DNA from: Ornithinimicrobium avium
Lineage (GTDB): Bacteria > Actinomycetota > Actinomycetes > Actinomycetales > Dermatophilaceae
DNA length: 64,000 nucleotides
Assembly: GCF_003351765.1 (NCBI RefSeq)
Contig: NZ_CP031229.1
Span: 1,860,001 to 1,924,000 of the forward strand
Direction: 5' to 3'
Shown: piece by piece, positions 55,353 to 63,035 of the stretch
How positions within the stretch are numbered: position 1 is the first letter of the stretch
Layout of the letters: each line of letters opens with the position of its first letter
Program-made: the position numbers and the translations under genes
The notes under the pieces: model-generated
The model's database searches: none
Told to the model about the DNA's origin: nothing
What the model saw: the letters and a program-made list of their open reading frames with translations, nothing else

Positions 55353-55877
55353 CTAGCCGCGGACCCTGATCTGCGGGGCGTAGAGCTTCATCGCCTCCAG
55401 CGCACGTTCGTGCGCCTCGTCGCTGGAGCCCGCGCAGGCGGCGGCGACCACCTCGACGGTGCAGCCGGCGTCGGCGGCGGCCAGCGCCGTGGAGAGCACG
55501 CAGCAGTCCGTGGCAACCCCGGCGAGCACCAGGTGGGCGTGCTCGCCGGTGACCGCGGCCAGGCCCGGCCCCCACTTGCCGAAGGTCGGCTCGGAGACGA
55601 CGTGGCGGACCCCGAGGTCGGCCACCTGGGGGACGAGGTCGAAGAGGGGGTGCTCGGGCGGCTGGTCGGCGAACGGGAAGGTCTGGAAGTAGGGCACCCA
55701 CGAGCCCTCCTTGGTGACCGGCGGCACCCAGCGGGTGACCACGCTGCGCTCACCGTGCTCGGCGACCAGCTCGCGGATCGGCCCGACGGTCTGCTCGAAG
55801 CGGGGCGCCACCCACTGCGAGGCGGGGTCGGCGAAGATGTTCTGCGCGTCGATGACGACGAGCCAGGGGGCGATCAC
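55353..55877 (-). CDS. isochorismatase-family cysteine hydrolase
   Basis: 174 aa. Catalytic Asp in WLVVIDAQNIFAD, lysine in PTFGKWGPGL, cis-peptide and nucleophile in LAGVATDCCVLSTALAAADAG. Coupled (ATGA) to an NCS1 permease, so hydrolysis of an imported nucleobase derivative or other amide is likely; nicotinamidase is not excluded. Confidence 0.88.
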   Translation of the reverse strand: MIAPWLVVIDAQNIFADPASQWVAPRFEQTVGPIRELVAEHGERSVVTRWVPPVTKEGSWVPYFQTFPFADQPPEHPLFDLVPQVADLGVRHVVSEPTFGKWGPGLAAVTGEHAHLVLAGVATDCCVLSTALAAADAGCTVEVVAAACAGSSDEAHERALEAMKLYAPQIRVRG

Positions 55878-57379
55878 CGCCGGTCACCCAGCTCGGCGGG
55901 CGCGACGTCATACGCCCCCTCCTCCTGGCGACGGACCGTGCCGCGGCGCGCGAGCAGGGTGACCACGAAGCCGAGGACGAGCGCGACGAGGACGCCGATG
56001 TTGGCGTAGGCCCACGTGCCGTCCTTGCCGCCGAGCGGGCCCAGCAGGTAGCCCTGCCAGTTGTTCCACGCGGCGTCCTCGGCGAAGAGGTTGATGACCA
56101 GACCCCACCCGATGACCGAGGCGACGACCATGGTCCCGACCGCGGTCCAGTCCCAGGCCCCGTAGCGGCCGCGCGGGTCGAACAGCGCCCGGTCGTCGTA
56201 GTCGCGTCGCCGCAGCGCGATGTCGGCGATCAGGATGCCGGCCCACGCCGCCAGCGGGACGCCGAGGGTGATGAGGAAGCTCTGGAACGGGCCGAGGAAG
56301 TCCTGGGCGAAGAAGACGACCCAGATCGTGCCGATCGTCAGGATGACCCCGTCGATGCCGGCGGCGGCCGGCCGCGGGATCTTGACGCCCAGCGACAGGA
56401 GGGTCAGGCCCGAGGAGTAGATGCCCAGGACCGCGCCGCTGACCAGCGCGAGCACCGCGGCGAGCAGGAAGGGCACGAGGAACCAGTTGGGCAGGATCGT
56501 GGCGAGCGTGCCGATGGGGTCGGCGGCGATCCCGTCCTCGAGGTCGGGCCGGGAGCCGACGAGCAGCAGGCCGTAGCCGACGAGCAGCACCACCGGCAGC
56601 GCCCCGCCGAGGGTGTTCCAGAAGACGATCGAGCCGCCGGAGGCGTCGCGGCGCTGGTAGCGCGACCAGTCGGCGGCGATGTTGATCCAGCCCAGCCCGA
56701 AGCCGGTCATCACCATGACCAGCGCCCCGATGACCGACTCCAGCGACCCACCCTCGCGGGTGGTGACGGTGGACAGGTCGACCAGGTGGAAGGTCATCGC
56801 GATGTAGACGACGGTGATCACGCCGGTGACCCAGGTCAGCACCGACTGCAGCCGCATGATCGTGTGGTAGCCGGCGACCGAGGCAAGGACGATGAGGGCG
56901 GTGACGACCAGGGTGGCGATCACCTTGGTCGCGGTGCCGCTGGCCCAGCCGAGCTCGCGGAAGACGGTCGCCGTGGCCAGCACCGCCATGATCGCCAGGA
57001 AGGTCTCCCAGCCGATCGACACCAGCCAGGACACGACGCCGGGCACCTTCTGCCCGGTGACGCCGAAGGCCGCGCGGGAGAGGATCATCGTCGGCGCCGA
57101 GCCCCGCTTGCCGGCGATGGCGATGATGCCGCAGAGCAGGAAGGACAGGACCACGCCGAGGACGGTCACGACGATCGCCTGGGGGAAGGAGATGCCGAAG
57201 CCGTAGACGAACGCGGCGTAGCTCATCCCGAACACGGACACGTTGGCCGCGAACCACGGCCAGAACAGGTCCGAGGGCTTGGCGGTGCGCTCCGACTCGT
57301 CGATGACCTCGATGCCGGTGGTCTCCACCAGGGTCCGCTCGGCGGTGGTGAGGGTCGTGCCCTCGTGCTGCTCGCTCAT
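55874..57379 (-). CDS. NCS1-family nucleobase/cation symporter (cytosine-permease-like)
   Basis: 501 aa, about 12 membrane segments. FWPWFAANVSVFGMSYAAFVYGFGIS, SRAAFGVTGQKVPGVVSWLVSIGWETF and GLGWINIAADWSRYQRRD fit NCS1 carriers for cytosine, allantoin or hydantoin. Operon partner is the isochorismatase-family hydrolase. A second in-frame ATG lies three codons upstream. Confidence 0.9.
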   Translation of the reverse strand: MSEQHEGTTLTTAERTLVETTGIEVIDESERTAKPSDLFWPWFAANVSVFGMSYAAFVYGFGISFPQAIVVTVLGVVLSFLLCGIIAIAGKRGSAPTMILSRAAFGVTGQKVPGVVSWLVSIGWETFLAIMAVLATATVFRELGWASGTATKVIATLVVTALIVLASVAGYHTIMRLQSVLTWVTGVITVVYIAMTFHLVDLSTVTTREGGSLESVIGALVMVMTGFGLGWINIAADWSRYQRRDASGGSIVFWNTLGGALPVVLLVGYGLLLVGSRPDLEDGIAADPIGTLATILPNWFLVPFLLAAVLALVSGAVLGIYSSGLTLLSLGVKIPRPAAAGIDGVILTIGTIWVVFFAQDFLGPFQSFLITLGVPLAAWAGILIADIALRRRDYDDRALFDPRGRYGAWDWTAVGTMVVASVIGWGLVINLFAEDAAWNNWQGYLLGPLGGKDGTWAYANIGVLVALVLGFVVTLLARRGTVRRQEEGAYDVAPAELGDRR

Positions 57380-57451
57380 GACCTGCACTCTTGCACACCG
57401 TGACGCGCGCGCGGGCGCGCGCGGGGGCTCGGCGCACGTCGTACCCCTGGG

Positions 57452-58027
57452 TCAGACCCGAGAGGAGGTCGGCGGCCAGTAGTAGCTGTCGGGCGTGGCC
57501 CGCTGCCCGAAGACGGTCTGCCCCACCCGGACGACCGTCGCACCCTCCTCGACGGCCGCCTCGTAGTCGCCCGACATGCCCATCGACAGCTCGCCGGGGC
57601 CGATCAGGTCCGGGTCGGTCTGGCGGGCCCGGTCGCGAAGGGTGCGCAGCAGCCGGAAGCACTCGCGGACCCGTGCGGTGTCCGGGGCTATCCGCCGGGA
57701 GTCGAGCGCCTGGAACTCGGTGGCGAAGGCCGCGACGTCCCGGGCCTTGTTGCGCTGCAGGTGGCCGATGATCGACCAGGAGACGTCGAGGTCGGCGAGC
57801 TCGCGGTGCTTGCGGGCGGCCTCCTGGACCTTGTTCTCCCCCAGCTCGTGGCAGCCGGCCTGCACGGCCAGGCGGACGCGGTCCTCGGGGACCGTCTTGC
57901 TCACCGGCAGCAGGCGCACCTCGGACGCTGCGCGGCCTGCCCGTTCGGCCGCCGCGGCGACCCGGGAGCGGACGTCGGCGAGGTGGCGGGTGAAGTCCTG
58001 GACCGTCCGGGCCGTGGGGTAGGTCAT
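57452..58027 (-). CDS. YggS-family PLP-binding protein with an apparent internal deletion
   Basis: 191 aa against ~230-240 for the family. N-terminal half (VRLLPVSKTVPEDRVRLAVQAG, ELGENKVQEAARKH, WSIIGHLQRNKARDVAAF) and the end (GELSMGMSGDYEAAVEEGATVVRVG) are normal. Between FQALDS and RVRECFRLLR the middle is missing: no QVN..E..K.G strand and no RGLMT strand. The PLP lysine is kept. AAGGAG lies 7 nt before the ATG. Such a loss through the barrel probably spoils the fold. Confidence 0.8.
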   Translation of the reverse strand: MTYPTARTVQDFTRHLADVRSRVAAAAERAGRAASEVRLLPVSKTVPEDRVRLAVQAGCHELGENKVQEAARKHRELADLDVSWSIIGHLQRNKARDVAAFATEFQALDSRRIAPDTARVRECFRLLRTLRDRARQTDPDLIGPGELSMGMSGDYEAAVEEGATVVRVGQTVFGQRATPDSYYWPPTSSRV

Positions 58028-58115
58028 CGCGAGGCTCCTTCCGGCACCTGGGTGCGGGGTCCGGTGCCCGTAGACTACGTCGGGCGCCCGCACGGCCGTA
58101 CCGCTGCTCGGGCCA

Positions 58116-58188
58116 GGGCCTCTAGCTCAATCGGTAGAGCTCCGGACTTTTAATCCGTAGGTTGTGGGTTCGAGCCCCACGGGGCCCA
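58116..58188 (+). tRNA. tRNA-Lys (anticodon TTT)
   Basis: 73 nt. Acceptor GGGCCTC/GGGGCCC (one G-U), D stem GCTC/GAGC, anticodon loop CTTTTAA with TTT at 58149-58151, T arm GTGGG-TTCGAGC-CCCAC, discriminator A; the terminal CCA is not fully encoded. It adjoins the accessory island on its right. Confidence 0.95.
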
Positions 58189-58332
58189 CCGTTGTTTCTG
58201 CAGGTCAGGGCCCTGACGCGGCCGAGAGTTCCGTCACGGGTCCCCTTTGGCATGGTGTCCTTGGCCACCATCAGGCCACCGGACCCCAGTCCGATCCGTT
58301 GCATCAGCTTCCGACGGTCAGCTGATCAGGGT

Positions 58333-58354
58333 TTATAGTTGAGGAAGTCTATAA
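58333..58354 (+). promoter_or_regulatory. AT-rich inverted repeat before the AAA ATPase gene
   Basis: TTATAG-N10-CTATAA in otherwise GC-rich DNA, 33 nt before the GTG start. It could be a promoter (CTATAA as -10) with an overlapping operator. Confidence 0.55.
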
Positions 58355-58386
58355 GGACGTATCTTCTGAGTGAAGAGGAGCAGCTC

Positions 58387-59535
58387 GTGCAGCCCAGTCC
58401 CTACACGCCAGGTGAGACCGCTCGCGAGATCCCCGGGCGGGAGACCCAGCTCACCGACATCACAGGGCTGCTGGGTCGGGTCGCCCTCGAGGGGCGCTTC
58501 GCCGGCCGCGTGCGCGTGGACGTCGGTCCGCGTGGTGTGGGAAAGACCAGCCTGCTGCGGCGTGCCCAACGTACGGCGCACGACCTCGGCCTGGCGTCGG
58601 TGTTCGTCACCGCCGGCAACGGCACCCTGACAGCGGTGATCGCCGATGAGGTTCACCAGCTCACCCGCGCCTGGGGACACGGCGACGTGCTGACAGAGCG
58701 GGTCAGCCAGGTCAAGCTCTCGGCCGGTGTCCCCGGAGTCGGTCACCTCGAACTCACGGGCAGGCAACGCCCAGCTCCCGAAGCCACGCGCGCGTTCCGT
58801 GAGCTCATCGCCCACACCGCCCAGGCCGCGGCACAGGACGGCGACCACAGGGGAGTCCTCTTGCTCATCGACGAACTCCAGGCCGCCGACCCCGACTCCC
58901 TGCGCACGATCGCCTACGCCTGGCAGGAGTTGCAGGCCTCCGACAGCCCCGTCCCGGCTGCGCTCCTGGCCGCTGGACTGTCCCACACCCCTGACGTCGT
59001 CACGCGCGCAGTCACTCACGCCGAGCGCTTCCAGTACCGTCCGATGCGCGATCTCGAACCGCACGAGACCCGGGAGGCCCTGACCGCTCCCAGCGCCGCC
59101 CTAGGAGTCTCCTGGACCACCGACGCCCTGACAGCCGTCGTCGAACGCGCCCAGGGGTATCCCTACTTCGTCCAGGTCTACGGGGATGAGGCATGGCACG
59201 CCGCCGGCAACCCCGACGCCGGCGGTCAACTCACCCTCGCCGACGTCAACGCCGCCCAGGAACGTGTCGAGGTCGACTTGACCGAGCTGTACCGCACCCG
59301 ATGGGCCAGAGCCACCGCACGCGAACGCGACATCCTCACGGCCATGGCCAACCACCCCGAAGGCCCTGTCCCACGCCGCGCCATCGCCGAACGGCTACGT
59401 GTAGGAACGACTGCCCTGTCCATGGCACGACAGTCACTGCTCGACAAGGGCATCCTGGACGCACCGGCCCACGGAATGCTCCAGTTCACCGTCCCAGGCT
59501 TCGGCGCCTACGTCAGGTCCCTCACGACTAACTGA
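58387..59535 (+). CDS. AAA-family ATP-binding protein of an accessory island
   Basis: 382 aa from GTG with AGAGGAG 6 nt upstream. IPGRETQLTDITGLL, Walker A VGPRGVGKTSLL, Walker B LLLIDELQAAD, sensor-like LLAAGLSHTP, then a C-terminal winged-helix-like part (RDILTAMANHPEGPVPRRAIAERLRV). Architecture resembles Orc1/Cdc6-like or STAND-type AAA_16 ATPases. No partner effector adjoins. It overlaps the convergent toxin-like gene by 28 nt. Confidence 0.8.
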   Translation: MQPSPYTPGETAREIPGRETQLTDITGLLGRVALEGRFAGRVRVDVGPRGVGKTSLLRRAQRTAHDLGLASVFVTAGNGTLTAVIADEVHQLTRAWGHGDVLTERVSQVKLSAGVPGVGHLELTGRQRPAPEATRAFRELIAHTAQAAAQDGDHRGVLLLIDELQAADPDSLRTIAYAWQELQASDSPVPAALLAAGLSHTPDVVTRAVTHAERFQYRPMRDLEPHETREALTAPSAALGVSWTTDALTAVVERAQGYPYFVQVYGDEAWHAAGNPDAGGQLTLADVNAAQERVEVDLTELYRTRWARATARERDILTAMANHPEGPVPRRAIAERLRVGTTALSMARQSLLDKGILDAPAHGMLQFTVPGFGAYVRSLTTN

Positions 59536-59723
59536 GGATCCACAACGCCGAAGACGAGCACGACCGTCTCCAGCAACCGTGCCTGGGTGTCGAAGCCGAG
59601 CCGCAGCTCGCGGTGGGGCCACTCGTCGTCCTCCAGCGGCTCGACCCACAACGACAGGTCCGCAGCCTGGACCGCGTCCTCGGGAACGACCCCGTGCCTA
59701 AGCGCGCTGCGGTGGACCTTCAC
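59508..59723 (-). CDS. small toxin-like protein, probably shortened at its C-terminus
   Basis: 71 aa from GTG overlapping the antitoxin stop (GTGA). MKVHRSALRHGVVPEDAVQAADLSLWVEPLEDDE and RLGFDTQARLLETVVLVFG follow small actinobacterial partner proteins of ribbon-helix-helix antitoxins that are usually somewhat longer with an IHAM-type ending. Here it ends ...QLVVRDLT inside the 3' end of the AAA gene. Family unnamed; activity unproven. Confidence 0.55.
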   Translation of the reverse strand: MKVHRSALRHGVVPEDAVQAADLSLWVEPLEDDEWPHRELRLGFDTQARLLETVVLVFGVVDPQLVVRDLT

Positions 59724-59968
59724 GCGGCGTAGCCGGCCAGCGCACGTCGGATCGCCTCGGAGCGGGACAGGTGCTCCCGGGCGGCGTACGCGTCGAGCGC
59801 CGCGATCTCCTCGGCCGTGAGCCGCACGGCGATCACCTGCGTTGGTTCGGCCCCGCGCCCGGGACGGCCCCGGCCGCGGCGTTTGAGCTCCTCGACGTCA
59901 TAGCCAGACTCGGCCTCGTCAGCCCACTTCTGGATCTGCTCGTCCGTCACCTGGTCGTCATCTGACAT
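59720..59968 (-). CDS. ribbon-helix-helix antitoxin-like protein
   Basis: 82 aa. C-terminal RHH: TQVIAVRLTAEEIAALDAYAAREHLSRSEAIRRALAGY. N-terminal acidic and helical (QIQKWADEAESGYDVEELKRRG). A TATACG box lies 8 nt before the ATG within a short inverted repeat, as in autoregulated toxin-antitoxin operons. Confidence 0.8.
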   Translation of the reverse strand: MSDDDQVTDEQIQKWADEAESGYDVEELKRRGRGRPGRGAEPTQVIAVRLTAEEIAALDAYAAREHLSRSEAIRRALAGYAA

Positions 59969-59975
59969 GGCAAAA

Positions 59976-59986
59976 TCGTATAACGA
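59976..59986. promoter_or_regulatory. operator-like repeat upstream of the RHH antitoxin
   Basis: TCGT-ATA-ACGA, overlapping the -10 region, immediately before the antitoxin start. Confidence 0.5.
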
Positions 59987-59989
59987 AAA

Positions 59990-60299
59990 CCCGGCATCAG
60001 GAAGATGTCCTCCAGCACGACGGTGCAGGATGCGGCATGGTCGGACGCTACGCGTCCTCGCTGCGGCTACGTGTTTCGTTGACGTCAGGATCGGGCCCGG
60101 CCAGGCTCGGTTCTAGGTGGCCGGGGCGGTCGTTCTCTTCGCGGCTGCCCACGCTTCTGGTGTGAGGCTCACAATTGGCGTGCGTCGTCCCGGTCACCGC
60201 CAGGGCTGCGAGAGGCTCAAGAGGGGTATGCCCAGCCGTCCGTAGCGGTGCCCTCCCAGCTCGACACCACCAGTTGTCGCGAGCAAGGGAGCACGAGCA
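59990..60299. other. non-coding stretch between the TA module and IS remnants
   Basis: About 310 bp with no gene I can support. The last ~60 bp probably belong to the leader of the IS110-type fragment, since the reading frame begins directly after it. No terminal repeats were recognised. Confidence 0.4.
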
Positions 60300-60418
60300 A
60301 TGGACGAGCAGGAGTCCCCCGCGGGTCGTGATCGGGATGGACCCGCACAAGCGCAGCGTCACGATCGAGGTCATGACCGCCGACGAAAGCATCGTCGGCG
60401 GTGGGCGGTTCGCGGGTT
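60300..60418 (+). pseudogene. IS110-family transposase, N-terminal fragment
   Basis: In one frame the DNA encodes PPRVVIGMDPHKRSVTIEVM and then TADESIVGGGRFA, the RuvC-like DEDD start of IS110 transposases (first catalytic Asp in GMDPHK). It breaks off after ~35 residues and joins IS1380-type sequence. The annotated start codon is out of frame with it by one base. Confidence 0.75.
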
Positions 60419-61052
60419 CGCGATCACCGAGCAGCTCCGCGCGGCGATCAGCCTGGTCCCCGAGGACGTCTGGACGCCCGCGCTGGACGTCGACGGCAAG
60501 GTGCGGTCCGGCGGGGACGTGGCTGAGCTGAGCGACCTGCTCGCACCGCGGCTGCTGGGGAAGTGGCCAGCGGGGATGCGGGTCGTTGTCCGGCGTGAGC
60601 GGCCCCATCCCGGCGCGCAGCTGTCCCAGTTCGAGGAGGGTGACGGGTGGCGCTACCAAGCCTTCGTCACCAACACCACCACCGGGCACCTGGCGTTCCT
60701 GGAGGCCCGGCACCGAGCTCACGCCCGGGTCGAGGACCGCATCCGGCACGCCAAAGACTCGGGGCTGGGACGCTTCCCCTCCCGATAGTTCGCGATCAAC
60801 GCCGCGTGGCTGCTGCTGGTCGGCATCGCCGCGGACCTGGTGGCCTGGACCCGGCTGCTGGTGCTCACCGGCGAGGCAAAGACTCTCGCCTCCTGCGAAC
60901 CCAAGGCGCTGCGATACCGCTTCCTGCAGGTGCCCGCCCGACTCACCCACGGCAGTCGCCGCCGACGGTTACGGATCCCGTCCACCTGGCCGTGGGCCGC
61001 CTCGATCGTAGCCGTCTTCGCCAACATCGCCGCGATCCCACAACCTGCCTGA
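60419..61052 (+). pseudogene. IS1380-family transposase, C-terminal fragment with internal stop
   Basis: GFAITEQLRAAISLVPEDVWTPALDVDG, VVVRRERPHPGAQLSQFEE, FLEARHRAHARVEDRIRHAKDSGLGRFPSR and then TAG (60786-60788), followed by FAINAAWLLLVGIAADLVAWTRLL and a normal IS1380 ending. The N-terminal half of the transposase is missing and the TAG stands where related proteins have Glu, so the copy is dead. Confidence 0.85.
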
Positions 61053-61288
61053 CCAAGCCCGTCCACCCACGACATCACCACCCGGAGAATCGCAGCCCGG
61101 CAGCGCCAGCCGGTGCTACGCATGCCCGGTGCGCCCCATCACGACGCTCTCGACGATCACGCCCTCGAGAACCCCCCGCCAGCCCGAGCTCATGAATGAC
61201 CGGGGTTAGTGCCGCAACAGATCCAGAGCGGACGAATACACCCCCGGACTGGGTGCCCTTGTCGGCGCGCGGGCCTACGCTGCCGGTC

Positions 61289-61906
61289 ATGGGCGAGAAC
61301 GGGGAGCAGGTCGTACCGTCGGTTGAGGAGATCGCCAGGCTCGTCGGCGAGCTGGTCGACTCGGAATGGCCGACGACGCTGAGCGAGCGGAGCGCGTGGT
61401 TCGAGCGACACGGCATTGCGACAGAGGGCGCCGAACGATTGCGGGAAGAGCACGGGAGCGAGTCTTGGCACAGCGGTGACCCGGGCGCCCCGTGGCCTGC
61501 CGTAGGCTGGCACGTCTTCGAGAACGAGTTCGTCGGCATCAGCTGGTTCCTGTGGCACGGACTACGGGAGGACGTCGTGCCCGGGCTGGCTGAGGAGCTG
61601 CGCGCCCGTTTTGTCGAAATGGCGGGTGAGCCGATGGACGAGATACGGCGCGAGGGCGAAGATTACCGCTTCACCGCTAATTGGCAGAAGGGTGGTCGCT
61701 CCATCGACATGTATCTCCACGGCGGACCGGTGTTGGAAGGTCAGTTCCACGAGCACCCGGTGGTGCAACTGCACGTCGACCACGTCGAGCGCGCCCGACG
61801 GGCAGACGAGACCGCGGCGCTGGCGCAGCCGGTGGTGAAGGGTCGGGCGCTGGGGAACGATGCTGCGCCGCATCCGGACCCCCGTAAAGGGCACCCATCA
61901 CCTTGA
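61289..61906 (+). CDS. hypothetical protein of the island
   Basis: 205 aa, acidic. SVEEIARLVGELVDSEWPTTLSERSAWFERHG, WHVFENEFVGISWFLWHGLREDVVPGLAEELRARF, YRFTANWQKGGRSIDMYLHGGPVLEGQFHEHPVVQLHVDH. The short charged and aromatic layout recalls Imm-type immunity proteins, but I do not recognise a family. TACGCT at 61276-61281 is 7 nt before the ATG, so leaderless. Confidence 0.65.
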   Translation: MGENGEQVVPSVEEIARLVGELVDSEWPTTLSERSAWFERHGIATEGAERLREEHGSESWHSGDPGAPWPAVGWHVFENEFVGISWFLWHGLREDVVPGLAEELRARFVEMAGEPMDEIRREGEDYRFTANWQKGGRSIDMYLHGGPVLEGQFHEHPVVQLHVDHVERARRADETAALAQPVVKGRALGNDAAPHPDPRKGHPSP

Positions 61907-62186
61907 CACCGAGTCCCGTCTGCTATTGCCGCCGTCAGCATGGACCTAGGCTCAGCACAAGTTCAACAGCCTGGAGCGTTTTCGGCGATCTTCTCGCGCT
62001 GTACGACCTGGGCGCCGGCTCATGGGACGGGCTCGTGGCCGGTGCGGCGGACCTGGTGGCACAGGGAAACGAAGCTCCCGGCATGGTTTCCCCTGCTAGC
62101 CAGCCTGCAAAGGGTCTTCGAGCCTGAAGCTCTGGTTGCAGAAGCCCCAGCGCGCTCTTCTGCCGCTGCGCGCGGCATCGGTCCGG
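61907..62186. other. non-coding or decayed stretch before the Phd-RelE module
   Basis: About 280 bp without a gene I can support. One frame reads FGDLLALYDLGAGSWDGLVAGAADLVAQG, possibly decayed coding sequence, but it lacks a credible start and is short. Confidence 0.35.
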
Positions 62187-62221
62187 TTGACTCTCCGAAG
62201 CGGCCGCGCCACAATTGTGGC
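62187..62221 (+). promoter_or_regulatory. promoter and palindromic operator of the Phd-RelE module
   Basis: -35 TTGACT (62187-62192), 18-bp spacer, -10 ACAATT (62211-62216) and a perfect 14-bp palindrome GCCACAATTGTGGC (62208-62221) covering the -10 and ending one base before the ATG. The predicted mRNA is leaderless and the operator would block RNA polymerase. Confidence 0.7.
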
Positions 62222-62222
62222 C

Positions 62223-62489
62223 ATGAGCATCGAGTCCCTGCGCGAGGTCCGCGATCACTTCAGCGACGTTGTCGACCGAGTGCAGCGCGAGCACGAGCGG
62301 GTCACGGTGACGCGCAACGGCAAGGCAGCAGCGGTCATCCTCAGCCCGGAAGACCTGGCCGAGCTCGAAGAGACCCTGGCCGTCCTCAGTGACCCTGAGG
62401 CGCTGGCCGACATCCGCGAAGCCGACCTCGCATACCAGGCAGGAGACGTGGTCCGCGGAGCAGATGCGGTCCGGGCATTGCTCCCGTGA
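62223..62489 (+). CDS. Phd/YefM-family antitoxin
   Basis: 88 aa. MSIESLREVRDHFSDVVDRVQREHERVTVTRNGKAAAVILSPEDLAELEETL is a canonical Phd/YefM DNA-binding domain, followed by a toxin-neutralising tail. The next gene starts within its stop (GTGA). Confidence 0.93.
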   Translation: MSIESLREVRDHFSDVVDRVQREHERVTVTRNGKAAAVILSPEDLAELEETLAVLSDPEALADIREADLAYQAGDVVRGADAVRALLP

Positions 62490-62761
62490 CGCTCCCTTTC
62501 GAGCTTGTCCTGACCCCCCCGGCTACCCGGGCGATCCAGCGGGGTCTACCCGAGTCCGTGGCTGCGGCAGTCGTCGAGTTTTTCACCGGGGCCCTCATCG
62601 ACAACCCCCAGCGAGTGGGCAAGCCCCTTCGCGGCGAGCTCGCCGGCATCCGTTCCGCACGCCGGGGGACCTATCGAGTCCTCTACCGGATCAACGAGCA
62701 GGCTCGCGAAGTCGTCGTGCTGCGCGTCGAGCACCGTCGCGACGTATACGGTCGCCACTGA
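62486..62761 (+). CDS. RelE/ParE-family toxin
   Basis: 91 aa from GTG. LTPPATRAIQRGLPESVAAAVVEF, GKPLRGELAGIRSARRGTYRVLYRI and VVLRVEHRRDVYGR match RelE mRNA interferases, with the conserved basic cleft and a C-terminal R-R-D-V-Y segment (usually HR-DAY). Co-transcribed with its antitoxin. Confidence 0.92.
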   Translation: MTLPFELVLTPPATRAIQRGLPESVAAAVVEFFTGALIDNPQRVGKPLRGELAGIRSARRGTYRVLYRINEQAREVVVLRVEHRRDVYGRH

Positions 62762-62959
62762 CCCGAGGCGCACGTTGCTGCGATGCGTCCACACCGACGT
62801 AGAGCCACCTGTCCGGCTGTAGCCAACCGCGCGGATCTTAAGGCCATGTGTTCGCTGGCGTAGGCCGTCAGTAGGCCGTGACAGGTTCAGAACATCGTGC
62901 TCCTGCTGCGCTAATGAGCGGCGTTTGTGCAGGTCAGCCCTGCAAATGGGGCCACCCAC

Positions 62960-62997
62960 CCCCGTGGGGCTCGAACCCACAACCTACGGATTAAAAG
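62960..62997 (-). repeat. inverted 38-bp copy of the tRNA-Lys 3' part
   Basis: The minus strand matches 58147-58184 exactly: anticodon loop, 3' anticodon strand, variable loop, T arm and the first acceptor bases. No 5' half is present, so it is not a functional tRNA. It faces the tRNA rather than repeating it directly, unlike ordinary att duplications. Confidence 0.9.
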
Positions 62998-63035
62998 GGC
63001 GTCCCGGGCGCGACCTGCTCGGTCGCCGCTTGCAC

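Noticed and set aside
57404..57421. Alternating CG tract as a functional Z-DNA element
   Set aside because: Such tracts arise readily in this base composition; a similar one follows metH at about 43176. A simple terminator hairpin is the easier reading.
58122..58304. Small ORF encoding RGARTHNLRIKS on the minus strand
   Set aside because: This is the well-known spurious translation of the complementary strand of a tRNA gene.
60048..60950. 300-aa minus-strand frame across the IS region
   Set aside because: It is antisense to the IS110 and IS1380 remnants and carries no recognisable domain.
62960..62997. A second tRNA-Lys gene
   Set aside because: Only the 3' part is present; acceptor 5' strand, D arm and 5' anticodon strand are missing.
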